Positions 17,851 to 26,516 of a DNA stretch of 39,389 nucleotides are shown piece by piece; within the stretch, counting starts at the first letter, position 1; each line of letters opens with the position of its first letter. The notes under the pieces were generated by a model, which saw nothing but the letters and a program-made list of their open reading frames with translations, did no database searches and was not told the DNA's origin. The DNA is from Candidatus Bathyarchaeia archaeon. Lineage in GTDB: Archaea > Thermoproteota > Bathyarchaeia > 40CM-2-53-6 > DTGE01. A program made the position numbers and the translations under genes. Location of the stretch: the NCBI GenBank assembly GCA_038852285.1, contig JAWCKG010000018.1, forward strand, positions 1-39,389. Direction: 5' to 3'.

Positions 17851-17999
17851 TTACGAAACAGCCTTCACGTAGCCCCCGTAATCTCTGAAGTCATCGGTGG
17901 AGTATTTCTCATGAATAAACTCTCAATCACCACAACATAGACCGTTCCTGCCTCATTTGCGGCTAAGCTCCAACCCAGCTTCTTTAGAATGTATACGAT
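17851..17999 (-). pseudogene. C-terminal remnant of an unrecognised protein, with a frameshift
   Basis: Read on the minus strand, one frame gives ILKKLGWSLAANEAGTVYVV and continues as VIESL. After a frame change near 17915 a second frame continues HEKYSTDDFRDYGGYVKAVS and ends at TAA (17851-17853). The two pieces read as one protein tail split by an indel. No start codon or upstream continuation survives. I do not recognise the family. The flanking gene order suggests decay of a larger locus that also included the membrane-protein remnant just upstream. Confidence 0.4.
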
Positions 18000-18083
18000 G
18001 TTGAGTTACAAAGACACGCCTCTGAATTACCATGTGTGGCCCATTACGAGTTTAGGAAAAAGAAATTTCTAGACTTGTCTGCA

Positions 18084-18470
18084 TTATTCCATGAATCCGT
18101 ATCTGGCCAGCGCCTTTCTCGCGGCTACGTAGAGGATTGGCGAGAGGATCATGTTGGCGATCACTGTGGGGATGCATATCAGCATCACCGCTGTAGAGAT
18201 ATAATCCAAGAACGTGGCTTGGCTTGAATTATCCGCTCAACTAAGGGCATAGATCTGTATGCAAGGGTATTTAGGCTCAAGATCCCATAATATGCTGGGG
18301 CGACAAACAAGAGAAAACTCAGAGTAGTCGTGATGCTTATGATGATGGAACTCTGCGTCGGACCTAATTCGTTGCGTATTGACGATGCTGATCGCCATAA
18401 GGATCAGAAGATAGGTGGATGGAGGCCCCCGGTTCTGGCCGACTCCCAAACCCGTCATTATCCTCCCCGA
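18084..18470 (-). pseudogene. Decayed polytopic membrane protein gene (at least two frameshifts)
   Basis: On the minus strand three consecutive frames join into one hydrophobic protein. The first is a start region with STYLLILMAISIV. A second frame holds SFLLFVAPAYYGILSLNTLA. A third holds LDYISTAVMLICIPTVIANM followed by ILYVAARKALARYGFME and a stop. Frame changes lie near 18365 and near 18210. Several membrane spans and the basic tail suggest a small permease or energy-coupling-type membrane component, but I cannot name it. It lies directly downstream of the intact 85-residue membrane protein gene, so both may have formed one operon. Confidence 0.5.
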
Positions 18471-18486
18471 GTGGATCGCTCTACGC

Positions 18487-18744
18487 TTATCTTCTCGCTC
18501 TTGACACAGCGAACACGATTAAGCCGACTATTATCGCCCACACAACGATATCAGCGATCAAATTTGTCGGGTTAACCCTCCACGGGAAGTATTGAGGAGC
18601 CACAACCATCCGGATGAGCCACGCGAACGGGTACCCGAAATGGGTCGCGCCCAACAGCCTCGCCGGCGTGTTTGGGATGAACCCCGTCAGCAAAGCGACC
18701 ATCACCCCGCCGATGATCGCGGAGACCAGAATCTTTCCATTCAA
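18487..18744 (-). CDS. Small two-span membrane protein, unknown function
   Basis: This 85-residue protein starts at ATG. It has a first membrane span (about residues 4-23, LVSAIIGGVMVALLTGFIPN), an exposed middle rich in aromatic residues (FGYPFAWLIRMVVAPQYFPW) and a second span (about 61-80) ending in a basic SRARR. The positive C-terminus suggests that end is cytoplasmic. I do not recognise a named family. The conserved-looking NTPARLLGATHFGYP core argues for a real gene. Its downstream neighbour on the same strand is a decayed membrane protein gene. Confidence 0.6.
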   Translation of the reverse strand: MNGKILVSAIIGGVMVALLTGFIPNTPARLLGATHFGYPFAWLIRMVVAPQYFPWRVNPTNLIADIVVWAIIVGLIVFAVSRARR

Positions 18745-18874
18745 CCTATTTCACCAATACTCTATAGCTAAGATGCTGTTGCAGATAAAAGACTTGCAAA
18801 ACACATGTTTATCCCAAAACATCTAGCAGCAAACAGCTGTACTTAGCTCTCTAGAAGAGTTCTCGACAGAGTAT

Positions 18875-18899
18875 GAAAAGGGAGGACTTGAACCCGAAT
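18875..18899 (-). other. Isolated tRNA T-arm-like fragment next to tRNA-Val
   Basis: Four to five nucleotides beyond the CCA of tRNA-Val the minus strand reads TATTCGGGTTCAAGTCCTCC. It repeats the T-arm core GGTTCAAGTCC of the adjacent tRNA, but the outer stem bases do not pair and no acceptor partner exists. It looks like the stump of a duplicated or former tRNA 3' end, as can be left by integration at a tRNA gene. Confidence 0.35.
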
Positions 18900-18901
18900 A
18901 G

Positions 18902-19000
18902 TGGTGGGCCGGCCCGGACTTGAACCGGGGACCTTCTGCGTGTCAGGCAGATATCCTAATTGTTCCACATGTTGAGGTGTCCAAACTAGACGACCGGCCC
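18902..19000 (-). tRNA. tRNA-Val(GAC) with one 21-nt BHB intron in the D-loop
   Basis: On the minus strand the 5' acceptor GGGCCGG (19000-18994) pairs fully with CCGGCCC, followed by discriminator A and an encoded CCA (18904-18902). The anticodon arm is TCTGC / CTGACAC / GCAGA, with anticodon GAC at 18944-18942. The T-arm is CCCGG / TTCAAGT / CCGGG. Removing 18960-18980 restores the D-arm GTCT-AGTTTGGTTA-GGAT and gives 75 nt before CCA. With the insert kept, the D-loop would be 31 nt. An AT-rich TATA-like stretch (TTTTATGTTTAAAG on the minus strand) lies just upstream, about 19006-19019. Confidence 0.93.
18960..18980 (-). other. Noncanonical 21-nt tRNA intron (D-loop, after G19)
   Basis: A complete bulge-helix-bulge can be drawn. 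The outer helix is CTA/TAG and the central 4-bp helix is GTTT/GAAC (one G-U). The 5' bulge is GGA and the 3' bulge AAT, and the inner helix CAC/GTG is closed by an 8-nt loop. Cutting GG^A and AA^T removes exactly the 21 nt that do not fit a tRNA D-loop, so comparative and structural evidence agree. Confidence 0.88.
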
Positions 19001-19124
19001 CCATCTTTAAACATAAAATTCTCAGGTGGACATAATAAATCTTCCTAGTGAACGAGTGAAAAACGCTACCTCTCACCTTTCTTAATTTACAGCCTCACAG
19101 CGGGAAAATCTAAGTTTAATTATG

Positions 19125-19230
19125 GGGTAGCGTTAATCTAGTCGGTTAACCTATTCTTTATGGTAGTACCCGTTGGGTTTTGTTCATTCAAGGTTGCCCC
19201 AAAAAGTTTATAGGGTTACGTTAATCTCGA
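19125..19230 (+). promoter_or_regulatory. grpE-dnaK-dnaJ promoter region with a repeated CGTTAATCT motif
   Basis: Two direct copies of an 18-bp element lie here: GGGTAGCGTTAATCTAGT (19125-19142) and GGGTTACGTTAATCTCGA (19213-19230). They share GGGT and CGTTAATCT. The TATA-like AAAAAGTTTATAGG (19201-19214) abuts the second copy, which would therefore cover the transcription start about 35 nt before the grpE ATG. This is the layout expected for a repressor site at a heat-shock promoter, but no regulator is identified. Confidence 0.45.
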
Positions 19231-19263
19231 CCCTCCTGTTTAGAGAGAGGAAGGTGAATCCTC

Positions 19264-19887
19264 ATGGCGGATGAGGCCGCGCACCATGAGGAGGTTGGTG
19301 AGTCCTGCGGGGAAAAGGCTGCGGAGCCTGAGGGGTCTAGACCCTCCAGGAGAAGGCTTTTAGCCGAGCTTAAAGATCTTCGGGACTCGTTGGAGAAGGA
19401 GCGTAAAAGATCAGAGGAATATCTGATCCAAATAAAATATCTTCAAGCAGACTTCGATAATTACTCGAAGCGGCTTAAGAAGGATTTGGAGGAGCAGGTT
19501 AAAAGGGGGAGTGAGCGTTTAATCGTCAAGCTTCTCCCCATCTTAGACGACCTTGAAAGAGCGGTGGAGACAAGTGGGGGCGAGGATAACCCCCTTCGAG
19601 ATGGTGTAAAAATGATCTTAAAACGGTTGAAGGACACATTAAGCGAGGAAGGTTTATCTGAAATAGACGCGTTGGGTAAGCAGTTCGACCCTCTTAAACA
19701 TGAGGCGGTGGGAGAAATTATAACCTCAGAGCACCCTGAAGGGGTTATCCTTAAAGTGTTAAGGAGAGGGTACATATTTGATGGAAGAGTGTTGAGGCCA
19801 AGCCTCGTTGAGGTATCTAAATCCGGTCAACAAACGCTTCATGATCACAAAAAACTTGGTGAAAACGATGGAGGTGAAGCGAGTTGA
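19264..19887 (+). CDS. grpE: GrpE nucleotide exchange factor
   Basis: This 207-residue co-chaperone releases ADP from DnaK. It has an acidic N-terminus, a long coiled coil (about residues 28-90, including [20 protein letters not shown]) and the C-terminal beta-wing with [20 protein letters not shown] and [17 protein letters not shown], which match the GrpE signature. The ATG has GGAAGGTG 7 nt upstream. It is the first gene of the grpE-dnaK-dnaJ operon and overlaps dnaK by 4 nt (TTGA). Confidence 0.95.
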   Translation: MADEAAHHEEVGESCGEKAAEPEGSRPSRRRLLAELKDLRDSLEKERKRSEEYLIQIKYLQADFDNYSKRLKKDLEEQVKRGSERLIVKLLPILDDLERAVETSGGEDNPLRDGVKMILKRLKDTLSEEGLSEIDALGKQFDPLKHEAVGEIITSEHPEGVILKVLRRGYIFDGRVLRPSLVEVSKSGQQTLHDHKKLGENDGGEAS

Positions 19888-21770
19888 GCGAGAATAAAGG
19901 TGCTGGAAGAGAGAAAATAATCGGCATAGACTTGGGGACGAGCAACTCAGCGGCCGCTGTGGTCATCGGGGGGAAACCGGTCATCATACCGAGCGCTGAG
20001 GGAACCACCATCGGGGGAAAAGCGTTCCCGTCTATCGTCGCCTTCACAAAAGATGGACAACTTCTAGTAGGCGAACCTGCCAGGAGGCAAGCCATAACCA
20101 ACCCCGAGGGAACGGTCTTCGCCATAAAAAGGAAGATGGGAACGGATTACAAGGTTAAAGTTTTCGACAAAGAGTATACTCCGCAGCAAATCTCAGCCTT
20201 CATCCTCCAGAAGATAAAACGGGACTCCGAAGCCTTTCTAGGCGAGCCCGTTAAAAAGGCAGTCATCACGGTACCAGCCTACTTTAACGACAACCAGAGA
20301 CAAGCCACGAAGGACGCGGGAACTATCGCAGGGCTTGAGGTTGTGAGAATCATTAACGAGCCAACAGCCGCATCCTTAGCATATGGAATAGATAAATCTC
20401 AAACAGAGCAGAAAATCATGGTGTTCGACCTGGGAGGAGGTACATTAGACGTCACCATCCTAGAGTTCGGAGGGGGAGTCTTCGAGGTTAAATCGACTAG
20501 CGGAGACACGCAACTCGGAGGAACCGATATGGACAACGCCCTCACAAACTACTTGATAGATCGGTTCAAGGAGAAAACGGGCATAGACTTAAGCGGCGAC
20601 AAGATGGCGGTGCAGAGAATTAGAGAGGCGGCTGAAAAAGCCAAAATAGAGCTTTCCACCCTTCTCACCACCGAGGTTAACTTACCTTTCATCGCAGCCG
20701 ACTCGACTGGACCTAAACATCTGAACGAAACCATTACTAGGGCTAAGCTAGAGGAGCTTGTGAAACCCATCATCGAGAGATGTAGAGGACCAATGATGCA
20801 AGCCTTGAAAGACGCGAAAATGGAGCCTAAGGATGTAGACAAAATCATTTTGGTGGGTGGGCCTACCAGAATGCCCATAGTCAGGGATTTCGTGGAATCG
20901 GTCATGGGAAAGTCGGCTGAGAGAGGGGTAGACCCCATGGAATGCGTAGCCATGGGAGCCGCTATCCAAGGAGCGGTGATCGCGGGCGAGATAAAAGACA
21001 TCGTCCTGCTTGACGTGACCCCTTTATCGCTGGGTGTTGAAACGCTTGGAGGTGTTTTCACCAAGATAATAGAGCGTAACACCACGATTCCTACAAGGCG
21101 AAGCCAAATATTCACTACGGCGGCAGACTTTCAAACCAGCGTGACAATCCACGTCCTGCAAGGGGAGAGGCCCATGGCGGCGGATAATGTTTCCCTGGGC
21201 ATGTTCAACCTTGTGGGCATTCCACCGGCTCCTAGAGGTGTTCCCCAAATAGAGGTTACCTTCGACATAGATGTTAACGGCATTCTCCACGTCACAGCGA
21301 AGGACTTGGGAACCGGGAAGGAGCAGAAAATCACCATCACGGCGTCTAAAAGGCTTTCAAAGGATGAAATAGACCGGATGGTCAAGGAAGCTGAGCAGTA
21401 CGCTGAGCAGGATAAGCTTAAAAAAGAAGAAGCTGAAACTAGAAACCAAGCGGACTCCCTCATATACACGGCTGAGAAGACGAAGACGGAGCTGAAAGAT
21501 AAGGTTTCACCTGATCAAGTTAACCGCATCGATGAAGCTGTTAAGGAGCTTAAAGAGGCTCTCTCGGGTAAAAACATCGCTGAGATAAAGGAGAAAAATG
21601 AGAATTTGGCGAAGGTTCTACAAGAAGTAGGCGCGGCGGTCTACCAGAAGGCCGCTCAGGAATACGCGGGTAAAACAGAGTCGGGCGGACCCCAAACCAC
21701 CTCTGAGGCTCAAAAGGAAGGTAAGGTTGTAGACGCTCAATACGAGGTGGATGAAGAGAAGAAACAGTAG
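19884..21770 (+). CDS. dnaK: Molecular chaperone DnaK (Hsp70)
   Basis: This 628-residue Hsp70 has the ATPase phosphate-1 motif [10 protein letters not shown], the second signature [13 protein letters not shown] and the third [16 protein letters not shown]. The interdomain linker is [12 protein letters not shown]-like ([18 protein letters not shown]), followed by the beta-sandwich peptide-binding domain and a helical lid. DnaK binds unfolded peptides in an ATP-driven cycle with GrpE and DnaJ. Translation starts at a TTG overlapping the grpE stop. Many archaea lack Hsp70, and those with it are thought to have gained it from bacteria. The C-terminal tail is short and charged (VDEEKKQ). Confidence 0.97.
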   Translation: MSENKGAGREKIIGIDLGTSNSAAAVVIGGKPVIIPSAEGTTIGGKAFPSIVAFTKDGQLLVGEPARRQAITNPEGTVFAIKRKMGTDYKVKVFDKEYTPQQISAFILQKIKRDSEAFLGEPVKKAVITVPAYFNDNQRQATKDAGTIAGLEVVRIINEPTAASLAYGIDKSQTEQKIMVFDLGGGTLDVTILEFGGGVFEVKSTSGDTQLGGTDMDNALTNYLIDRFKEKTGIDLSGDKMAVQRIREAAEKAKIELSTLLTTEVNLPFIAADSTGPKHLNETITRAKLEELVKPIIERCRGPMMQALKDAKMEPKDVDKIILVGGPTRMPIVRDFVESVMGKSAERGVDPMECVAMGAAIQGAVIAGEIKDIVLLDVTPLSLGVETLGGVFTKIIERNTTIPTRRSQIFTTAADFQTSVTIHVLQGERPMAADNVSLGMFNLVGIPPAPRGVPQIEVTFDIDVNGILHVTAKDLGTGKEQKITITASKRLSKDEIDRMVKEAEQYAEQDKLKKEEAETRNQADSLIYTAEKTKTELKDKVSPDQVNRIDEAVKELKEALSGKNIAEIKEKNENLAKVLQEVGAAVYQKAAQEYAGKTESGGPQTTSEAQKEGKVVDAQYEVDEEKKQ

Positions 21771-21793
21771 CCTGGGGTAAAAGATGGTTCAAA

Positions 21794-22873
21794 ATGCCCA
21801 AACGCGACTATTACGAGATCCTGGGGGTAAGCAGAAACGCGTCTAGAGAGGAGATAAAAAACGCTTACAGAAAACTGGCATTAAAGTATCATCCAGATAG
21901 GAACAAGTCCCCTGAAGCTGAGGAGCGGTTTAAAGAGATTTCAGAAGCTTACGCAGTACTCTCCGATGAGGAAAAACGGAGGCAATATGACGCCTTCGGC
22001 CACGAAGGCATTGGGGCACGATACACCTACGACGACTTATTCAGGGGGGTAGATTTCGAGGATATATTCAGGGACATGGGTTTCGGAGGCTTCGAAAGGA
22101 TTTTCAACATGTTTTTCGGCGGAAGAACGGTCCAGGAAACTGTTCAAAGAAGGGGCTCAGACATACAATATGACCTAACGCTTACTTTGGAGGAAGTAAG
22201 CCGGGGCGGGGAAGTGAAGCTTGAAGTCCCGAGAATGGAGCGTTGCAGCGCTTGTAGCGGATCCGGAGCTAAGTCAGGCACCCATCCACGCGTCTGTCCA
22301 ACTTGCAAAGGTAGCGGCCAAGTTGAGTACAGTAAGGTCACGGGGTTCGCTAGGTTTGTTCAAATAACCACATGCGACCGATGTTATGGTAAAGGCTCCA
22401 TAATAGAGCATCCCTGTCCCGAATGTAAGGGAACCGGGCTAGCTCAGAGGCATAGGCGCATAAAAGTGAGCATCCCAGCGGGTGTCGAGGATGGCTCATC
22501 CCTTAGGATCAGGGGTGAGGGCAATCAAAGCCTAGAAGGCGGACCCCCTGGAGACCTATACATATTAATTCACGTCAAACCCCATAAAATCTTCAGAAGG
22601 CAAGGAAACAACATAATCTGTGAAGTCCCAATAAACATCGCTCAAGCAGCCTTAGGAGATGTGATACAAGTTCCCACTTTGGAAGGAAAAACTGAGCTTA
22701 AAATCCCGCCGGGAACTCAAAGCGGATCCTTCTTCCGGTTGAGGGGGAAAGGGCTTCCCTCTCTCGAAGGAGGGAGAGGAGACGAGCTGGTTAAAATAAA
22801 GGTTCTAACGCCGACAAACTTAACGAACAGTCAACGGAAGCTTTTGGAGGAGTTAGCGAAGGAGTTAGCTTAA
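21794..22873 (+). CDS. dnaJ: Chaperone DnaJ (type A Hsp40)
   Basis: This 359-residue protein has the J-domain with HPD at residues 33-35 (KYHPDRN) and a short Gly/Phe region with [15 protein letters not shown]. Four zinc-binding repeats follow: [24 protein letters not shown] and CPECKGTG (about 150-218). The two C-terminal beta domains then follow. It delivers clients to DnaK and stimulates its ATPase. It starts 24 nt after dnaK and completes the operon. Confidence 0.97.
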   Translation: MPKRDYYEILGVSRNASREEIKNAYRKLALKYHPDRNKSPEAEERFKEISEAYAVLSDEEKRRQYDAFGHEGIGARYTYDDLFRGVDFEDIFRDMGFGGFERIFNMFFGGRTVQETVQRRGSDIQYDLTLTLEEVSRGGEVKLEVPRMERCSACSGSGAKSGTHPRVCPTCKGSGQVEYSKVTGFARFVQITTCDRCYGKGSIIEHPCPECKGTGLAQRHRRIKVSIPAGVEDGSSLRIRGEGNQSLEGGPPGDLYILIHVKPHKIFRRQGNNIICEVPINIAQAALGDVIQVPTLEGKTELKIPPGTQSGSFFRLRGKGLPSLEGGRGDELVKIKVLTPTNLTNSQRKLLEELAKELA

Positions 22874-22884
22874 AGACACCGTAC

Positions 22885-22909
22885 CTTACATATAGGGTAG
22901 CCATGTAAG
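22885..22909. terminator. Hairpin downstream of dnaJ
   Basis: CTTACAT (22885-22891) and ATGTAAG (22903-22909) form a perfect 7-bp stem with an 11-nt loop, starting 12 nt after the dnaJ stop. No long T-run follows directly, so it may be an RNA 3'-end stabiliser rather than a terminator. The remaining gap to the superoxide dismutase gene holds nothing else I can identify. Confidence 0.35.
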
Positions 22910-23047
22910 CACGCCATCAACCTCAGGTCGTCCTAACGCCGCTTAAACAAAACTTAACGAAACGCCATCTCAAACCATGAAAGGTTCGAAGATTGTACCA
23001 GGTCTTCCGAGAATAACGTTAAAATCTTAGAACCCTTTTGATGAGGA

Positions 23048-23659
23048 TCACGTTAATGCCTCAAGTCTCTTGTTTACTTCATCCCAGTTAACGATGCTCC
23101 AGAACGCTTCGACAAACTTGGCTCTATCATTTTTGTAGTCGATGTAATATGCGTGTTCGAAGACGTCTAAAACCAAGAGGATTCCGAACATTGGATAAAC
23201 GTTAGTATTATGCTTTTCAACCTGCATAATTATGGGTCTACTTGTCTGCCTACAATATGATAAAGCAGCCCAACCTGAGCCTTCAACGCTGAGGGCGGCC
23301 TGTGTAAACTCCTTCTTGAATCTTTCAAAGCTTCCAAACTCTCTTTTTAAATAATCATCTAACGTTCCGACCGGTTTTCCACTACCTCCAGCCGGCGGCT
23401 TCAAGTTTTCCCAAAACAACGAGTGTAGAAGATGTCCTCCTATATTCCATGAAAGTTCCTTTAATGTTGATTTAACATCTATGTCTACGTTCTCTGCGCG
23501 TGCCTTATCTAATCTTTGAAGTAACGCATTTGCTCCATTAACGTAGGCTTGATGATGCTTACCGTGATGTATTTTTAATTGCTCCTCGGACATGTATGGT
23601 TCCAAGTCCCTGTAGTCGTAGGGTAACTCCGGTAGCGCGTAAAATTTTATCCCTTCCAT
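23048..23659 (-). CDS. Iron/manganese superoxide dismutase
   Basis: This 203-residue enzyme converts superoxide to peroxide and oxygen. The metal ligands are His 31 ([11 protein letters not shown]), His 79 (LLHSLFW), Asp 165 and His 169 ([12 protein letters not shown]). The metal specificity cannot be read with certainty. The gap of 218 nt upstream separates it from the ABC operon, and a TATA-like element lies about 38-45 nt ahead of the ATG. The presence of this enzyme suggests at least occasional exposure to oxygen. Confidence 0.95.
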   Translation of the reverse strand: MEGIKFYALPELPYDYRDLEPYMSEEQLKIHHGKHHQAYVNGANALLQRLDKARAENVDIDVKSTLKELSWNIGGHLLHSLFWENLKPPAGGSGKPVGTLDDYLKREFGSFERFKKEFTQAALSVEGSGWAALSYCRQTSRPIIMQVEKHNTNVYPMFGILLVLDVFEHAYYIDYKNDRAKFVEAFWSIVNWDEVNKRLEALT

Positions 23660-23696
23660 TCAAACCACCTTAGTTCACTTTAATTTACGCATTTAA

Positions 23697-23704
23697 CTTT
23701 TTAT
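23697..23704 (-). promoter_or_regulatory. TATA-like element of the superoxide dismutase gene
   Basis: The minus strand reads GACATAAAAAGTTAAAT here. ATAAAAAG lies 38-45 nt ahead of the start codon, which would give a leader of roughly 10-15 nt. Confidence 0.45.
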
Positions 23705-23877
23705 GTCTTTAGATACTTCCCAAAGTATCCTTAAGAAAAGTACTTTGTAACTCTTTTCTAACATTCTCTTACATAAAATCGATTGGGATCGAACTCGTAT
23801 TATGGGTCTTCTTCATTCATGAATTCTATGAGTGGAGTTAGATACTTGCGGGATTTGCTTTCGACGACCCCAAACTT

Positions 23878-24813
23878 CTACTTTGTTAGGTATCGCCATG
23901 ACAGCACCACGCCTAATACGGAAAGCAAGGCGGCGAACGCGCCTAAATACGCGAAGTCCGCTATTAGCGTTGATGTATTTAATCGTAGAACCGTCAACTG
24001 TCTTAAGGCATCTGTTAAATAGCTTACCGGGTTGAGGCGGGCTATGGGTTGCATCCACGTCGGCATCATGTTTATTGGAATGAAGATGTTGCTGGCAAAC
24101 ATTAGTGGCATGTTGATCAAGTTCACAACGGCCATCTGCGTCTCGTGCTTTTTCGACCGCAGTGCGAGCGCTAGGAAAAGCGATGAAAGACCCATGGAAA
24201 GAAGAAAAACGGCTGCGTAAACGCCTAACAAGTTTAGTGGTGTGAACGTTTCGCTGACCTTTAAGCCGAATAGTACCGCGATCGCCAGAATTATTGTGGC
24301 TTGGAACATAGCCCTCAAGGCTGCGTTAAGCATCTTCGATAATATTATCGCCGCCCGTGAAACTGGGGTGCTTAACACCTTGCTGAGGAAGCCTAAGCGC
24401 CTATCCCAGACTATGGACATGCCGCTGAACATTGTTGTGAACATCACGATCATGGAGATCATGCCGACAGACATGTAGCTGAAGTAGTCTTCTATGCCGA
24501 AAACGTTCCGCATAGCGTTTGCGCCAATGTCAGAAAACATTTGCTGGATTAACTGAATCAGCACATCTCTCGGAATCGTAGCGCCTCCAACCAGAATATT
24601 CTCCGGTATTTTGGAGAGGTCTAATTGGAGGTTGTTTGATGTGAACATGGCGTTTAAGTTCATGGCCTTCCCGAAAAACCCCATCCAGATCACTGGTTGC
24701 AGTATGGCCATAAGAAGTATTATGGGTTCTTTAAGCCATTTTTTGAGTTCTCTACCTGTTAAAGCCCATAAGCCGCGAACCATTCTTGGACGATATTCGC
24801 TTGTCATGCCCAT
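23878..24813 (-). CDS. ABC-2 type transporter permease
   Basis: This 311-residue membrane protein of the DrrB/ABC-2 type has an amphipathic N-terminus (RGLWALTGRELKKWLKEP) and six hydrophobic segments. A large extracellular loop lies between spans 1 and 2 (about residues 50-110). The family motif appears late, as PTWMQPIARLNPVSYLTDAL. It forms the membrane channel for the ATPase encoded immediately upstream, whose stop codon touches its start. The substrate is probably a lipophilic drug, lipid or polysaccharide and cannot be told from sequence. Confidence 0.92.
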   Translation of the reverse strand: MGMTSEYRPRMVRGLWALTGRELKKWLKEPIILLMAILQPVIWMGFFGKAMNLNAMFTSNNLQLDLSKIPENILVGGATIPRDVLIQLIQQMFSDIGANAMRNVFGIEDYFSYMSVGMISMIVMFTTMFSGMSIVWDRRLGFLSKVLSTPVSRAAIILSKMLNAALRAMFQATIILAIAVLFGLKVSETFTPLNLLGVYAAVFLLSMGLSSLFLALALRSKKHETQMAVVNLINMPLMFASNIFIPINMMPTWMQPIARLNPVSYLTDALRQLTVLRLNTSTLIADFAYLGAFAALLSVLGVVLSWRYLTK

Positions 24814-25814
24814 TATCCCCTAGCCCTCCTCAGCGTTATTCTCTGGGATATGAAGGATTCTTTAGACTCTTCTGCGTCGCGGATGGCTCTGCCCGTATAC
24901 TCGAGATAAACTTCGTTTAAGGTTGGTTTTGTAAGCGAAAGCCTAGTTACCGTGTAGCCTTTCCTCCGTAATGCCTCGATGATTAGCGGTGCTGCGATCT
25001 CTCCGGATTCAACCTTAATTCGATACGCTCCGTTCTCGTTTCTGACCTCCTTAACGTGTTCGACACCGCTGATGATGTCGCTTACATTCATGTTTTCCTT
25101 TATGCTCATGGTTATTATGTCCCCGCCTATGCTGTCTTTAAGCTCGCTCGGAGATCCTGACACAATTATTTTGCCATGGTCGATTATGGCTATGCGGTCG
25201 CAAAGTGCGTCAGCCTCCTCCAAATAATGAGTAGTCATGAAGAGCGTCATTCCATACTCCTCCTTCAAACGCCTAATATAACCCCATGTCGCGGCTCTTG
25301 TCTGCACATCTAAGCCCAAAGTCGGCTCATCTAGAAAGAGGACCCTTGGCCTGTTGATCAGCCCGCACGCGAGCTCAAGCCTCCTACGCATACCTCCTGA
25401 GTAGGTTTCAACCCTCTTATCTTTGAAGCCCGTTAGCTCCACAAGATCCAGCAGTTCCGAAACGCGCTTTTTAGCGACTTCACGAGGAATCCCATACAAG
25501 TCCGCGCACAGCATTATGTTTTCATACCCTGTTAAATCTTCGTCCGCCGTATACTCTTGCGGCACAACGCCGATCACCTTTCTAACCTCATTCGCTTGTT
25601 TAACAATGTCGTAGTTGAGCACGGAAGCTTTTCCTTCCGTTGGTTTCAAGACAGTTATCAACATGTTTATCGTGGTCGTTTTTCCCGCGCCATTCGGCCC
25701 TAGAAATCCAAAAATCTCGCCGTCATGCACGCTGAATTTTATGTGGTCAACTGCCACTAAGCTCTTATTGAAGATCTTTGTTAAACCTTCAGCCTTAATA
25801 ACATCTTCAGTCAT
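24813..25814 (-). CDS. ABC transporter ATP-binding protein (DrrA-like)
   Basis: This 333-residue ATPase has Walker A GPNGAGKTTT (about residues 39-48), signature YSGGMRRRLELA, Walker B VLFLDEPTLGLD and the H-loop MTTHYLEEAD. A C-terminal extension of about 110 residues follows, as in daunorubicin-resistance-type DrrA proteins. It powers efflux through the downstream ABC-2 permease. It overlaps the padR gene by 4 nt, so regulator, ATPase and permease form one transcript. Confidence 0.95.
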   Translation of the reverse strand: MTEDVIKAEGLTKIFNKSLVAVDHIKFSVHDGEIFGFLGPNGAGKTTTINMLITVLKPTEGKASVLNYDIVKQANEVRKVIGVVPQEYTADEDLTGYENIMLCADLYGIPREVAKKRVSELLDLVELTGFKDKRVETYSGGMRRRLELACGLINRPRVLFLDEPTLGLDVQTRAATWGYIRRLKEEYGMTLFMTTHYLEEADALCDRIAIIDHGKIIVSGSPSELKDSIGGDIITMSIKENMNVSDIISGVEHVKEVRNENGAYRIKVESGEIAAPLIIEALRRKGYTVTRLSLTKPTLNEVYLEYTGRAIRDAEESKESFISQRITLRRARG

Positions 25815-26380
25815 GCGCCCTCACTCCGCAGGTTTCTGCTTATTTCCTCAAGCGTTTGAGCGGTTTCGTTCAACATCCTCAAGGCCTCCTTCACAGCTCG
25901 CTCTGAGAACTTCTCTTCCAAGCTCGCCCCTAATTTGAAGAAAGCTTGGAGCAGCCGTCTAAAGGCTGTTCGAAGCTCCTCAGACTCTTTTGAGGATAAA
26001 CGTAGCCAAATGGGGTCGAGTAGTGGTGGAGCAAAAAGCTTCTGATCCATGCGGAAACGGGCACGCGCCTTCCTCTGCTCTTCCAGAAGCTGCCTTCCCT
26101 TATCTGTGAGGGTGTATCGCTTTATCCCGCTTTCCTCAGACGGTACCTCCCTTATGCAACCGTTGTCTTGAAGCCAAGCCAAAAGCGGGTAAACAGAACC
26201 TGGGCTGGGCTTCCAACACCCACTGGTCCACTCCTCGACTTCGTTGATTATTTCCGAACCAGAAAGAGGCTTCTTGTTCAATAGCTCAAGTACCTGATAA
26301 CGGAGAAATCCCTTAGGCACGGCCGCCATGTGCCTTAACCAATGCCGAATAGGCGGAAGTGGGTGAGGATGGCCAAACAT
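25811..26380 (-). CDS. PadR-family transcriptional regulator
   Basis: This 189-residue regulator has a winged helix at about residues 22-90 with GFLRYQVLELLNKKPLSGSE and GCWKPSPGSVYPLLAWLQDN, the PadR signature. A helical C-terminal dimerisation region follows. The short His/Pro-rich N-terminus (FGHPHPLPPIRHWLRH) is typical of archaeal relatives. It is the first gene of the efflux operon. Perfect palindromes immediately before its ATG suggest autorepression relieved by a transported compound, the usual PadR logic. Confidence 0.92.
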   Translation of the reverse strand: MFGHPHPLPPIRHWLRHMAAVPKGFLRYQVLELLNKKPLSGSEIINEVEEWTSGCWKPSPGSVYPLLAWLQDNGCIREVPSEESGIKRYTLTDKGRQLLEEQRKARARFRMDQKLFAPPLLDPIWLRLSSKESEELRTAFRRLLQAFFKLGASLEEKFSERAVKEALRMLNETAQTLEEISRNLRSEGA

Positions 26381-26384
26381 TTTA

Positions 26385-26410
26385 ATATCATCATTGATAT
26401 CAAATTTGAT
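26385..26410. promoter_or_regulatory. Palindromic operator candidate of the PadR-ABC operon
   Basis: ATATCA (26385-26390) and TGATAT (26395-26400) form an inverted repeat with a 4-nt spacer. Overlapping it, ATCAAATTTGAT (26399-26410) is a perfect 12-bp palindrome. They begin 4 nt before the padR ATG, so a dimeric regulator bound here would block the transcription start. Confidence 0.5.
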
Positions 26411-26516
26411 AAACTAGCATGAAGACCCCCTATAAACTTTGCGCAAAATCTGCTAATACTGGCAAGGTAAGGTTTTGTTGGCCTCTTAAACCTCTTTAAA
26501 GGCTTGGTGATTTAGC

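Noticed and set aside
18237-18458. A 73-residue minus-strand open frame as an intact gene
   Set aside because: Its second half is out of frame with the membrane protein pieces on either side, so it is part of the frameshifted pseudogene and not a separate gene.
18875-18899. A complete second tRNA after tRNA-Val
   Set aside because: Only the T-loop core is present. The stem bases do not pair and there is no acceptor or anticodon arm.
22965-22985. T-loop-like GGTTCGAAG after dnaJ
   Set aside because: The flanking five bases on each side do not pair, and no acceptor or anticodon arm is found on either strand.
23780-23800. T-loop-like GAGTTCGATCCC on the minus strand
   Set aside because: There is no matching T-stem or acceptor, so it is most likely chance.
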